In this document: piece by piece, positions 41,890 through 53,164 of the stretch | Layout of the letters: each line of letters opens with the position of its first letter | Position numbering within the stretch: the stretch's first letter is position 1 | Source: Sorex araneus | Taxonomy: Eukaryota; Chordata; Mammalia; Eulipotyphla; Soricidae | Assembly: GCF_027595985.1 (NCBI RefSeq) | Contig: NC_073306.1 | Coordinates: forward strand, 98,897,426 to 98,961,425 | DNA: 64,000 nucleotides | Reading direction: 5' to 3' | Position numbers and translations under genes: made by a program | Notes under the pieces: model-generated | Told to the model about the DNA's origin: nothing | Seen by the model: only the letters and a program-made list of their open reading frames with translations | Databases searched by the model: none

Positions 41890-43115
41890 TTTGCCATGCA
41901 GAAACTCTAACTTTATGCAGTTCAATTTATTTTTGATTTTGTTGTCTTTGCCAATGGTATCAGATCACTGAAGCCATCTTTAAGGTTCGAATCTTGAAGT
42001 GCTTGTTCTGCCTATATTTTCCTCAATGTACTTTAAGGAAATGTACAATGAGATCTCAAGGTCTTTGATCCACTTTGAATTGACTTTTGTATGAAGTGTA
42101 AGATATGAATTCAGTTTTACTTTCTTAAATGTAGTTATTCAATTTTTCTTAGCACCATTTGTTGAAGAGGCTATCTTTACTCCATTTCATGTTCTCAGCT
42201 CCCTTATCAAAAATTAACTGCCCACATATATAGGATTTTGTCATAGGGTATTTGATTCTGACCCATTGATCAGAGTATCTATCTTTATTCCAGTGCCAGG
42301 CAGTTTTTATCACTACAGCTTTATAACACAACTCCAAATTAAGCAGTGGAATACCTCCCAGTTTCTGATTTTTCGGATGGTTCTGGTTGTTCACAGTCTT
42401 TTCTGATTCCACCCCAACATATTGTTTTTTTTAATCCTGGAAGTTGTCTTCTAAATTTGTGTGGAAATTGCTTTTAATCTACATAATAGTTTAGGTAGGA
42501 TAGTTGTTTTAATAATATTTATTCTTCTAATTCATAAGCGTGGAAATTTATTCACTTCCTAAGGTCTTCCTCTAAATTTTTCTTAAGTAATTTAAAGTTA
42601 TCATGGTATAAGCTCTCCCACGTCTTTTGTTAAGTTAACTCTTAGATGCTTGATTTTTCGGATACTATTTTAAATGGAATAGACTCCTTAATTGCTTTCT
42701 CCTCTGCTTCATTCTTTGTATATAAGAATGTGACTGATTTTTGTGTATTGACTTTGTACCTGAACACTTTTCTATATTGGTTTATTGTTTCTAGGAGCTT
42801 TTTTGTGTATTCTTTAGGGTCTTCTATGAATATGCATATTATCATGTCATCTGCAAATAGTGATAGTTTGAGTTCTTCTTTTCCAGTTTGGATTTCTTGT
42901 GGCTGTAGGTTTGTCATAGGTGGTCATAATTATCGTGAGGAAGGTTCCTTACACCCTTATTTTGTTGAGGAATTTTTATCATGAATGGATGTTGGACCTT
43001 GTGAAAAACTTTCTCTGCGGCAATTGATATGATCAAATTATTTTTATCTTTCCTTTTATTAGTGTGGTGTATTATATTAATTGATTTGCATATGTTGAAC
43101 CATCCTTGCATTTCT
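41890..43115 (-). mobile_element. Old L1 ORF2 fragment
   Basis: Minus-strand remnants of ORF2 in several frames: LSLFADDMIICIFIEDPKEY (the FADD catalytic box of L1 RT), LLETINQYRKVFRYKVNTQK, KLGGIPLLNLELCYKAVVIK and SYICGQLIFDKGAENMKWSK. The last two correspond to [14 protein letters not shown] and LIFDKG in the copy at 10155. Indels and stops throughout; much older than the other L1 copies. Confidence 0.85.
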
Positions 43116-43204
43116 GGGATTCAGAAGAAGAAAGACAAACATACGAAGATCTCACTTACCTGTTGAATACAGACTACTGAGTAAGGAAATGTGTTGAAGT
43201 ATTT

Positions 43205-43297
43205 AGGGGTCAAATGATACCAGGGACTGAACTCAGGGCCTTGCACATATTAGTCACGTGCTCTACCATGGAGCTATCTTCCTCCCCACCCCAGATA
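43205..43297 (-). repeat. Short tRNA-like SINE
   Basis: The minus strand gives TAGCTCCATGGTAGAGCACG and GAGTTCAGTCCCTGGTATCA, i.e. a tRNA A box and B box as in an ID-like tRNA-Ala SINE. No body of the main SINE. Confidence 0.6.
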
Positions 43298-43365
43298 TTA
43301 ATAATCCAGTTGTTATATTTTTTCTAACTCTCACCTATGTCAATACAATACAGACATGAGCAAAG

Positions 43366-43532
43366 GCTCAGAGAGATAGTACACCAGGTAAGGTACTTGC
43401 CTTGTACATTCGTGACTCTGGTTTGATTCCCAGAGCCACATATAGTCCTTCTGAACACTACCAGGAGAGATCTTGGTCCAAAGAGCCAGGACTAAGCCTT
43501 GAGCAATGCCGGATGTGGCCCCAAATCAAAAC
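43366..43532 (+). mobile_element. Shrew tRNA-headed SINE, diverged
   Basis: GGCTCAGAGAGATAGTACAC, GGTTTGATTCCCAGAGCCAC, CTACCAGGAGAGATCTTGG and GCCGGATGTGGCCCCAAATC. Confidence 0.85.
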
Positions 43533-44319
43533 CAAATACTTATAAGCGCACACTCCTGGGTCCTTCCTGACCTCTCTAAATTTGTTTGTCTAGAGTACAG
43601 GTGGATCCAGGATGTTTGTCCACTGTTCCCAAAGTATTGTCTTGGACCAATTCAGAGACTTCTGGGCTTTAGTTCCATCTCTACCTGGGTTCCATAGAGG
43701 GGCATTCTAATAGTCCCTCACCTCCTCTTCCTTACCAGGCTTCTCTCCTATGCTTGAGGCTTTCAGATGGACAAAGTGCAGTCTGGGTTCATCCTCCTAT
43801 GTGGGTGAATTGTTGATCAATAGATATGGAACCTGATGGGTGCTATTTAGACAGGTTCTTGGAATACCGTCCTACAGTGCAGTCTATCCACTCAGTAACA
43901 GCCTCACACTGCCTCTCTCCCTTTCCTGCTGCAATTCACTTGTCCTTCATGCTATGCTCCTTAACACAGCCCTGAGAGGAGTCCTCTGACTCAGGCTCAC
44001 TTCCTAGAGATGCCTGTTAGGCCTAATAGGCTGCTTGAAATTTAGGATCAGATATTCACAGGTATGACAGCAATTTAGTGGTGAATGGCAACTCAAATAT
44101 CAAGGTTCATTACTGCAATGCCTTCAACTCTTACCTATGCTAAATTGAGATGAAGTCTGGGTGTAGGTTATAGTTGTATGGAGGCACTTAAACTTTATGG
44201 AGTCAATGATACCTTTAAAGATGTGGAGTAACCTGATTTCTGGCTGAAAGGAGAAAACAGGCTCAAGGTACCCAATTGCTAAGTCTAGTCATAGTGTGAA
44301 AGCCACAGGGCCCTTTCAA
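43533..44319. other. Unique DNA, no gene recognised
   Basis: No exon with splice support and no named repeat recognised. Confidence 0.4.
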
Positions 44320-44480
44320 GTTTTGTTTTGGTCCATACCTGGCGTTGTTCGGGATTTATTCCTGGCTCTGTGTTCAAGAATTGAGGAACTATATAGGGTA
44401 GTTGGGTATATCCCTGGGTCAGGTACATGCAAGACGGCACCCTACCTGCTCTACTGTTGCTTCTGCTCCTCTTTTGTCAA
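44320..44480 (-). mobile_element. Old tRNA-headed SINE
   Basis: GTTTTGGTCCATACCTGGCG, TTATTCCTGGCTCTGTGTTC, TCCCTGGGTCAGGTACATGC and CTACCTGCTCTACTGTTGC. Confidence 0.7.
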
Positions 44481-45159
44481 CTTTTAAGGACCAGTTGCAG
44501 ACCTTGTTTGAAGAAGGTCCAAGGAGTTACAGCTGAAATAAAGAAAGGAAAGCACCCTACCTGCTGTACTATTTCTCTGGCTCCAAGACAGCATAGTTTT
44601 GACCAGTGTCATATTTAAAGCCAGAGTTCAATGCATGAGGCAGAATCCAAGACATGAAATAGGAACATTTGAGTGTTTAAGTCTAAGAAATCTGCCTGTC
44701 ACACTCTGAAAACTTTCTTTTTGCCAGAAGAGTCTGAAAATGATCTCGGGGGAAGCAGGAGTCCAGCAAGATGCTTCTGGTTTTTCTGGAAATCAATCCC
44801 ATCCACTCTTGATGCTTTCCACCAGTCAGATTTCTGTGCAACCAAGGCGAGGGTGTCAGTCCCTGCTTTGGGTAAAAGTAGAATACAGATCAAAGCCCTT
44901 CTGGGCTCTGACTATTATATCTGGGAAGAACCCAGGGATTGTGTAGAAGAAATAATTTTGAACTGATTGGGCTGGGGCAGGGAGGAATATAGGTCCAGGT
45001 AAAGGGAATATTTTCCTACTTGGAGTTATTTAGCCACAAGTCAAGATTCAAGAATATTGCAATATCAGAATAGGTCAGGAGTATCAGAATCAGAATGGGA
45101 TGAAATGTACAAGGCAACCAACTTGGTTAACAAAATATAAGCACAGAAGGCTTAACCTT
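44481..45159. other. Unique DNA, no gene recognised
   Basis: The open frame 44673-44966 (plus; 97 residues) overlaps others on both strands and has no recognisable domain. I do not call it a gene. Confidence 0.4.
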
Positions 45160-45465
45160 ACATTTTAGTAATCTCTTATGTAAGGACTTAATGGCTCCAT
45201 GTTGAGATACAACAATCTTCACTAACTTTCTTCTAAGAGAACATTTTTGATCATTCTGTTAGCAAATTATTGATAACAAGTAATATTAAATAAGTTATTG
45301 TGGACCTGCTATCAGAACAGGCCTAAGCGGTGGTTGGGGAAATTAGAGACAATGGTGGAGTAAAAGCATAGTGGTGGTGGGTTTGGTGTTGGAATATTGA
45401 ATACCTGTAGCAAATCATCAGGAACAACTTTGTAAGCTACAGAGTTTACATAAAGTATAAGGGAA
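45160..45465 (+). mobile_element. Old ORF-less L1-tailed repeat, second family
   Basis: GAGATACAACAATCTTCACT, CTTTCTTCTAAGAGAACATT, ACAAGTAATATTAAATAAGT, TAGTGGTGGTGGGTTTGGTG and GGAACAACTTTGTAAGC follow the same order as 26265-26500. Confidence 0.6.
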
Positions 45466-45632
45466 AAAATAGAAAACATTAATTAATTAAAAGAAAACCA
45501 GAACTTACCGTAACAAACCATTTGGATGGAATTTTGTCTACACAAATAAACAGAATATCACTAGAATTTCCTCAACATATTATTGAGGAAGAGGTCAGAA
45601 GGATTAAGGAAATAGGAGAGTTGGAACTGATT

Positions 45633-47004
45633 GGAACTAGTATTTTCTTGGGGGGGACAAATATTATTATTTTTAGTTAAATTTTTTTTAATTTTATTGA
45701 ATCACCGTGAGATAGTTACAAGCTTTCATGTTTGGGTTACAATCACACAATGATCAAACACCCATCCCTCCACCAGTGCACATTCCCCACCACCAATATC
45801 CCAGGTATACCCCCCTATCCCACCCTCCCCTTGCCTCTATGGCAGACAATATTTCCCATACTCTCTCTCTCCTTTTGGGCATTATGGTTTGCAACACAGT
45901 CACTGAGAGGTCATCATGTTTGGTCCATTATCTACTTTTGGTACACATCTCCCAACCCGACTGATTCCTCCAGCTATCATTTTCTTAGTGATCCCTTCTC
46001 TATTCCATCTGCCTTCTCCCCTCCACTCATGAAGCAGTCTTCCATCTATGGAGCAATCCCCCTGGCCCTTCTATTTACTGTCCTTGGGTGTCAGCCTCAT
46101 GTGATGTTATTCTATACTCCACAAATGAGTGCAGTCCTTCTATGTCTGTCCCTCTCTTTCTGACTTATTTCACTTAGCATGACACTCTCCATGTCTATCC
46201 ATTTATAAGCAAATTTCATGACTTCATCTCTCCTAAAGTATTCCATTGTGTAGATGTACCAAAGTACATCTACCAAAGTACATCTACACAATGGTAGATA
46301 TTATAATATCTACCATAGCTACATAGTATCCCATTGTGTAGATGTACCAAAGTTTTTTTAACATGTCATCTGTTTTAGGGCACTCCCGTTGTTTCCATAT
46401 TTTGGCTATTGTGAACCGTGCTGCAATGAATATATAGGTACAGATGTCATTTCTACTGTGCTTTTTTGCATCCTCCATATATATTCCCAGAAGTGGTGTT
46501 GCAAGGTCATATGGAAGCTCAATTTCTAGTTTTTGAAGGACTGTCCATATTGTTTTACAGAAAGGCTGGACCAGTCGACATTTCCACCAACAGTGGAGGA
46601 GTGTCCCTTTTCCCCCACATCCACGCCAGCATTGGTTGCTTTTGTTCTTTTGAATATGTGCCAGTCTCTGTGGTGTGAGATGATATCTCATTGTTGTTTT
46701 GATTTGCATCTCCTTGATGACTAGCGATGTGGAGCATTTTTTCATGTGCCTTTTGGCCATTTGTATTTCTTTGTTGAAGAAACTTCTGTTCATTTCTTCT
46801 CCCCATTTTTTGATGGGGTTGGAGGTTTTTTTCTTATACAATTCTACTAGTGTCTTGTATATCCTGGATCTTAATCCCTTACAGATGGGTATTAGGTAAA
46901 TATTCTTTCCCATTCTGTGGGCTCTTTCTGTATTTTGGTCACTGTTTCTTTTGAAGTGCAGAAGCTTCTTAGTTTAATGTAGTCCCATTTGTTTATGTTT
47001 GCTT
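45633..47004 (-). mobile_element. L1, 5'-truncated (ORF2 C-terminus and 3' UTR), with local inverted duplication
   Basis: Target-site duplication GAGTTGGAACTGATT at 45618-45632 and 47005-47019. The minus-strand frame carries [67 protein letters not shown] and, broken by the rearrangement near 46250-46350, the ORF2 end. The 3' UTR spans about 45690-46130. Between the A-rich end and the duplication lies an extra segment of about 45 bp containing a C7 run (minus strand) and no second poly(A). Confidence 0.92.
46243..46352. repeat. Inverted duplication with a perfect 26-bp palindrome
   Basis: CCATTGTGTAGATGTAC (46243-46259) is followed by its exact reverse complement at 46278-46294. 46291-46316 is a perfect palindrome centred in ATTATAAT. 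A third direct copy of the arm is at 46332-46348. Other L1 copies (for example 32034-32060) have one simple copy here, so this arose within this copy. Confidence 0.93.
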
Positions 47005-47019
47005 GAGTTGGAACTGATT

Positions 47020-47979
47020 TAGAGCCTGTCACAAGCCAGTGGCACCTTTGAGTAATTTCATGATGGTGGGCCTCAGGCAGCCACTGTACACATGTGAGGT
47101 GTCACTGTCAATAGAATGATGGGATTCTTGGATTACTGAGCTTGGTGATTCCATTTCAGTATCAAAAATAGATAAATGTGGTTACTAAGTTGAGAAGAAA
47201 GGCCGGAATAGCCATATAGGTTTCATAACACACTGGGATCTAGAGATATGGCTACTGGATTCTGGAGCTCCTAGTGAAGAAAAAATTGAATAGCTGATGA
47301 GATATGCTAATTTAATTTTTTTTAAGTCTCAAGCTCGTAGAAGGCTGATATTTGTTGTCATGATGAAGAATCACTTTCCCTTCCAGATTCCAGATTTGAA
47401 TCAGTTCACAATCTCAGTGCCCACTCTTTAAAAGGAAGCCAGGTCTCCTTAAGTAAGAAACTTATACCACAACCATAAATACATATACTAAACATTTTCC
47501 CAATCATTCCTGAGAGAAACTTGACTAACTATTCATTGGTGAAAGAAGAACACACAAGATTCTTAATAAATCAAGAACTAAATAATATGGAATCTGAGAT
47601 AAGACCAAATGAAACCAGAAGGCCATCACATGCTCCTGCTCTGAGAATCAGTACTCATGGAGTCCAGATGAAAACAGATTCCTAGTGGCTGGAGTGATAG
47701 TATAGAAAATAAGGTGCTTTCCTTGGAATCCGGGTAAGCAGCCATTATTGGCACCTGGTTCACTACCTCTCCCCTCTCACTTACTATTCCTGTGCACTGT
47801 GACCTGTCAACTTCCTATAAAAACACCAGTGACTTTTTTAACAGGTATACTGAATATCCTAGAGAGCTAATAATTCCAGTCTAGGGTTGAGAACATCAGA
47901 GTGGGCCATGTCAGGTCAGAGATCTATTGGTTGACTATATTTCCTGGGATGACCCACAAGGTACTCCTTTCTCTAAAAT
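47020..47979. other. Unique DNA with a SINE remnant
   Basis: 47686-47760 (GTGGCTGGAGTGATAGTATA, AAGGTGCTTTCCTTGGAATC) is a truncated plus-strand SINE head. Nothing else recognised. Confidence 0.4.
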
Positions 47980-48215
47980 AATTTTTTAAAATTTTTTATT
48001 AGAGAATCACTGTGATGTACAGTTACAAACTTATGAACTCTTTTGTTTGCATTTCACTCATACAGTGATCGTTTACCAATCCCTCCACCAGTCCCCATTC
48101 ACCTCCAACAGTGATTCCAGTATCCCTCTCACCATCCCCACCCTATCCCCCACCACCCCACCCTGCCTCTGCAGCAGGGCATTCCCTTTTGTTCTCTCTC
48201 CTTTTGGTGTCTAAA
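47980..48215 (-). mobile_element. L1 3' UTR end
   Basis: TTTTTTATTAGAGAATCACT, TGTACAGTTACAAACTTATG, CAATCCCTCCACCAGTCCCC, a C-rich tract and TTGTTCTCTCTCCTTTTGG are the L1-A type 3' UTR reversed. Confidence 0.85.
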
Positions 48216-48389
48216 CAATTTTTTTAAAAATGAATTGGTGAGAAGGCCGTTAAATCACTGAGAACTTAAATTGTGACCTACAATTTAAGGAAGGAAATGC
48301 TTCTGTGAATCTGAGTCCTCTAACCTGTCAGATAAATTATGGGTATAATTCCCATGAATGTCTGAAAGGTACCAATAGTGCATTATTTG

Positions 48390-48565
48390 CAGTCAGAGAA
48401 AGAAGAAGAGTACAGAAGGGGTAAGGTGCTTGCCTTGCACACGATTAACTAGGGTTCAATCTCTGGCAACACAGATGGTCCTCTGAACATTACTGGCAGT
48501 GATCCCTGAATACAGAGTCAGGAGTAAGCTCTGGGTACAGCCAGGTGTGACCCAGCCTTTCCCTA
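48390..48565 (+). mobile_element. Old tRNA-headed SINE
   Basis: AGGTGCTTGCCTTGCACACG, GGGTTCAATCTCTGGCAACA, GGCAGTGATCCCTGAATACA and GCCAGGTGTGACCC. Confidence 0.8.
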
Positions 48566-48605
48566 ATAAAGCGTGCTTTATTTCTTGTTTATTTTTCACT
48601 TTCAG

Positions 48606-48853
48606 ACTGGAGCGATAGCACAGCAGGTAGGGCGTTTGCCTTGCGCGCAGCCGACCTGGGTTTGATTCCTCCATCCCTCTCGGAGAGCCCAGCAAGCTAC
48701 TGAGAGTATCCCATCCACACAGCAGAGCCTAGCAAGCTACCCATGGTGTATTCAATATGCAAAAAACAGTAACAACAAGTCTCACAATGGAGACGTTACT
48801 GGTGCCCGCTCGAGCACATTGATGAACAACAGGATAACAGTGCTACAGTGCTT
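48606..48853 (+). mobile_element. SINE with tRNA head and RTE tail
   Basis: GACTGGAGCGATAGCACAGC, GGCGTTTGCCTTGCGCGCAG and GGTTTGATTCCTCCATCCCT, then CTCGGAGAGCCCAGCAAGCT, GAGCCTAGCAAGCTACCC, AAAAAACAGTAACAACAAGT, GACGTTACTGGTGCCCGCTC and a GATAACAGTGCTACAGTGCT end. A clear full-length example of the head-tail fusion. Confidence 0.94.
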
Positions 48854-49353
48854 TCATTTTCACTCCTCCCCGCCCCCCCCATTTTCTCTACATTGTCATT
48901 AAGACTGTTTTTATGTTGATGTGGAGTGAGAGGTAATGGTAGTTGCTGTGGTGTTTCCACATCTATTTAGTTGTGTTTATCAGGTGTCACACATCACATT
49001 GCAGTACTCACATTCATGGTGCTCACTGAGGTTTGCATTCCTTTCATTGTGGTGCTTGCACACATATTTATCATGTAATATGTAAGGGTTAGGGTTAGGT
49101 TTCAGTTCTTGCTCTGTTTACTGCATTGTGAAGTAACTAAGTACAGGTGATTGAATGGGGTCCTGTTCCGAGTCTAGCCAATCATGGACCAGTGATCTGT
49201 AGACTCACTCTGTGGTCATTTCCCCATGATCATAAAATCCATAATCCACATCTAATTATAGGGTATAAACAAGATGGATTTTCCTAGCATTTTGTCAAAT
49301 ACCTCAGTGACCTCCTGACCTGTGAGTAAGGGTCATTAAATTTATTTTGTTTG
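48854..49353. other. Unique DNA with a possible old SINE tail
   Basis: 48960-49080 has reversed AGCACC-type units (GTGGTGCTTGCACACATATT, CATGGTGCTCACTGAGG). A telomere-like GGGTTAGGGTTAGG occurs at about 49086-49099 but only as two units. No gene. Confidence 0.4.
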
Positions 49354-49528
49354 GGGGCTGGAGTGATAGCACAGCAGGTAGGGCGTTTGCCTTGCACCCG
49401 GCCGACCCGGGTTCTAATCCCAGCATCCCATATGGTCCCCTGAGCACCGCCAGGGGTAATTCCTGAGTGAAGAGCCAGGAGTAACCCCTGTGCATCGCCG
49501 GGTGTGACCCAAAAACCAAAAAAAAAAT
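49354..49528 (+). mobile_element. Shrew tRNA-headed SINE, young
   Basis: GGGGGCTGGAGTGATAGCAC, GGGCGTTTGCCTTGCACC, GCATCGCCGGGTGTGACCCA and an A tail. Direct repeat ATTTTGTTTG before and after the element. Confidence 0.95.
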
Positions 49529-49659
49529 TAATTTTGTTTGGTGGGGGAAGAGGGTTCCTAAGAGATGCTCAAGAAATTCCCTCATCTCCCACCTGTCTCT
49601 AGCAATTCCCAGCAAATAGGGCTAGTGGTTCAATGCAAGAGTATGAAGATGCTCTATTG

Positions 49660-49830
49660 CACAGCCCCTGTGGTGCTGGGGATACCTGGGACCACTGACA
49701 ACCTCAGTGCTCAGGGGCTTCCAAAACTGCATCCAGGAATGCTGGGAAACCATGTTGTGATGGTAACTGAACCTGGGTTGGGTGCATGTGAGACACATGT
49801 TCCAACTGCTGTACCATTTCCTCACCCAAA
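49660..49830 (-). mobile_element. Very old SINE
   Basis: CAGTGCTCAGGGGCTTCCAA, GGAATGCTGGGAAACCATGT and AACTGAACCTGGGTTGGGTG in reversed order; heavily diverged. Confidence 0.5.
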
Positions 49831-49879
49831 CCATTATTGTTTAAAAAAGGAAAAACACATCAGACAAAAGTGTGACTGA

Positions 49880-50944
49880 CAAAAATATCCAAGATATATA
49901 AAACACTTGCCAAACTTAACATAAAACACCCCATAAAAAGGGGGATGATTGCTAAACAGATATTTCTTGAAAGAAGGCATACAGATAGTCAATGGTAGAT
50001 GAAAAAATATTTCTTCATAACGTATCAGGAAATTCAAACCAAAACAAAAAAATAACATACCATTTAGATTGGCACGCATCAAATAGAGTAGAAATGTATT
50101 GGGAATGTGCTGGAAATAGTTACCCTACCAGTGGGAATGTCATCTGATTAGTCAATACTCAAAAAATTAGAAATTGACCTTCCATATAATTCAACAATTT
50201 TGCTTGTTGGCACCTACCCTCAGAAGCCTCAAGACAGTATTTTGATAAGATATATGCACTCCTGTATTCATTGTAGTTCTATTCACAATAGTCAATGTCT
50301 GGAAACAAGTGCCCAAGAATAGATGAGCTAATAAACTGTGATACCATCAAATATATTTTATCCCAGAGACGCAAGGATGGTTCAATAAACTCAAATCAAG
50401 AGTTTCTGCATGACAAACGAAACACAGGCTAAAACTAAAAGACAACTAACTGACAACTAACTGAGAAAAATATTTTTGCTCAAAACATCAGATAAATAAT
50501 GACATTCATCAAATATTCAACATCAGATATTCAGGACACACTAAGTACTCACAGAGACTAACATCAACAACACAAAAACTAAAAATATCCTATTAAAGCG
50601 AGGAGAGAAAATAAGCAGAGAGTTCTCAGAGTAAGAGTGGCAATGCCAGTAGGCACAGGGAGCAATGCACATCCTCCCTTATCATTGGGTAAATGCAAAT
50701 CAAAGGACAAGGAGATGTCATTTCATACTGGTGAGGATGGCATATATCAAAAACACTGGAACAATCTACAAGGGCAGAATATGTTGAAAAAGGAATTCTA
50801 ATACACTATTGGATAGAAAGTTGTCTGGGTCAACCCCTGTGGAACACAGTATGGAAATTTCTCAGTGAAGTAAAAATTGAGTGGCCATATGACCCAGCAA
50901 TTTCATTTCTGAGTATCTACCCCAGGAAACAAAAACATTAATTC
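49880..50944 (+). mobile_element. Mosaic of old L1 ORF2 fragments
   Basis: About 49880-50360 reads as ORF2 C-terminal DNA (AATTCAAACCAAAACAAAAA, CACAATAGTCAATGTCTGGA). 50361-50640 starts with ATCCCAGAGACGCAAGGATG, matching the RT-domain 'GMQGWFN' area. 50660-50944 returns to the C-terminal area (TGGCCATATGACCCAGCAAT). The order implies rearrangement or more than one insertion. The last piece is the target of the L1 at 50960. Confidence 0.7.
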
Positions 50945-50959
50945 AAAAGTACAGGTCAT

Positions 50960-52644
50960 CTAGTAAGAAACTCTTAGAAACAATTGACCTGTACAGTAAA
51001 GTCGCAGGCTATAAAATCAATACCCAAAAATCCATGGCCTTCCTATATGCAAACAATGAGACAGAGGAAAGGGACATGAAAAAAGCAATCCCGTTCACAA
51101 TCGTGCCCCAGAAAATAAAATAAATTGGAATCAGCTTAACTAAAGAAGTAAAGGACCTCTACAAAGAAAACTATAAAACGCTACTCCATGAAATAAAAGA
51201 GGACACGAGGAAATGGAAACATATCCCCTGCTCATAGATAGGGAGAATAAACATTGTCAAAATGGCAACACTCCCCAAAGCATTATACAGATTTAACGCG
51301 ATCCCTATAAGGATACCCATGACATTCTTCAAAGAAACGGATCAAGCAATCCTGAAATTTGTATGGAACAATAAACACCCACGGATAGCTAAAACAATTC
51401 TTGGGAAAAAGATGATGGGAGGCATCACCCTCCCCAACCTTAAACTCTACTACAAAGCAGTAACAATTAAAACAGCATGGTACTGAAACAAAGGCAGAGC
51501 TGAAGAACAATGGAACAGGGTGGAATATCCTCACACACAACCTCAAATGTATGATCATCTAATCTTTGATAAGGGAGCAAGAGATGTGAAGTGGAGCAAG
51601 GAAAGCCTCTTTAACAAATGGTGCTGGCACAACTGGACAACCACATGCAAAAGAATGGGCTTAGACCTTGACCTGACACCATGCACAAAAATCAGATCAA
51701 AATGGATTAAAGACCTCAACATCAGACCACAAACCATAAGGTACATTGAAGACAAGGTCGGCAAAACCCTCCACGATATTGAAGATAAAGGTATCTTCAA
51801 AGATGACATGTAACTGGCCAACCAAGTGGAAACAGAGATCAACAAATGGAACTACATTAAACAAAAAAGCTTCTGCACCGCAAAAGATACAGTGACCAAA
51901 ATACAAAGACTATCTACAGAATAGGAAAGGATATTTACACAATACCCATCAGATAATGAGTTGATATCAATGGTATATAAAGCACTGGTTGAACTCTACA
52001 AGAAGAAAACATCCAACCCCATCAAAAAATGGGGCGAAGAAATGAACAGAAACTTTCCAAAGGAAGAAATACGAATGGCCAAAAGGCACATAAAAAAGTG
52101 CTCTACATCACTAATCATCAGAGAGATGCAGATCAAAACAACCATGAGATACCACCTCACACCACAGAGACTAACACACATCCAAAAGAACAAGAGCAAA
52201 CACTGTTGGAGAGGATGTGGGGAGAAAGGGACCCTTCTACACTGCTAATGGGAATGCCGACTAGTTCAGCCCTTTTGGAAAACAATGTGGACTATTCTCA
52301 AAAAACTAGAGGTTGAGCTCCCATTTGACCCAGCAATACCACTGCTGGGAATATATCCCAGAGGAGCAAAAAAGTATAGTCAAAATGACATCTGCACTTA
52401 TATGTTCATCACAGCACTGTTTACAATAGCCAGAATCTGGAAAAAACCCGAGTGCCCTAGAACAGATGACTGGTTGAAGAAACTTTGGTACATCTACACA
52501 ATGGAATACTATGCAGCTGTTAGAAAAAATGAGGTCATGAAGTTTGCATATAAGTGGATTAGCATGGAAAGTATCATGCTAAGTGAAATGAGTCAGAAAG
52601 AGAGAGACAGACATAGAAAGATTGCACTCATCTGTGGAATATAG
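50960..52644 (+). pseudogene. L1 ORF2, 5'-truncated, several stops
   Basis: Same C-terminal segment of ORF2p as 10155-11867, co-linear over its whole length: [13 protein letters not shown]-type block, [20 protein letters not shown]-type block, [68 protein letters not shown] and LSEMSQKERDRHRKIALI. Nonsense changes include TAA near 51121, TAG near 51237 and TGA at about 51484 (a Trp codon). The copy is 5'-truncated at the point set by the target-site duplication (50945-50959). The stop is at 52642-52644. Confidence 0.95.
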
Positions 52645-53149
52645 AATAATAGACTAGGAGACTAACACCCAAGAATAGTAGAAATAAGTACCAGGAGGTT
52701 GACTCCATGGCTTGGAGGCTGGTCTCTCATTCTGGGCAACTCAGAGAAGGGAACACCAAGTAAAATGTGGTCAGAGGTCATGCGGGGGGAAAGGTGATGT
52801 GTGCCGAATGTAGACTAGAGACTGAACACAATGGCCACTCAACACCTTTATTGCAAACCACAACACCTAATCAGAGAGAGAGAACAAAAGGGAATACCCT
52901 GCCATAGTGGCAGTGTGGGGTGGGGGGAGATGGGACTGGGGAGGGTGGGAGGGATGCTGGGTTTACTGGTGGTGGAGAATGGGCACTGGTGAAGTGATGG
53001 GTTCTTGAACTTTGTATGGGGGAAACATGAGCACAAAAATGTATAAATCTGTAACTGTACCCTCAAGTGATTCACTAATTAAAAATAAAAACAAATAAAA
53101 ATAAAAAAAGAAGCTTCAGTTATTCCCAGTTGCTAGGAGGCCAGAAAAA
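52645..53149 (+). mobile_element. L1 3' UTR plus short 3' transduced segment
   Basis: The 3' UTR parallels 11868-12345 to an A-rich end at about 53109. It is followed by 35 bp (AAGCTTCAGTTATTCCCAGT and TGCTAGGAGGCCAG), a second A run, then the downstream copy of AAAAGTACAGGTCAT (53150-53164). The upstream copy is at 50945-50959, so the 35 bp came in with the L1. Confidence 0.88.
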
Positions 53150-53164
53150 AAAAGTACAGGTCAT

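Noticed and set aside
44673-44966. 97-residue open frame as a gene
   Set aside because: Overlaps frames on both strands, no domain, no splice or promoter signal.
49086-49099. Interstitial telomere repeat (GGGTTAGGGTTAGG)
   Set aside because: Only two units; within chance expectation.
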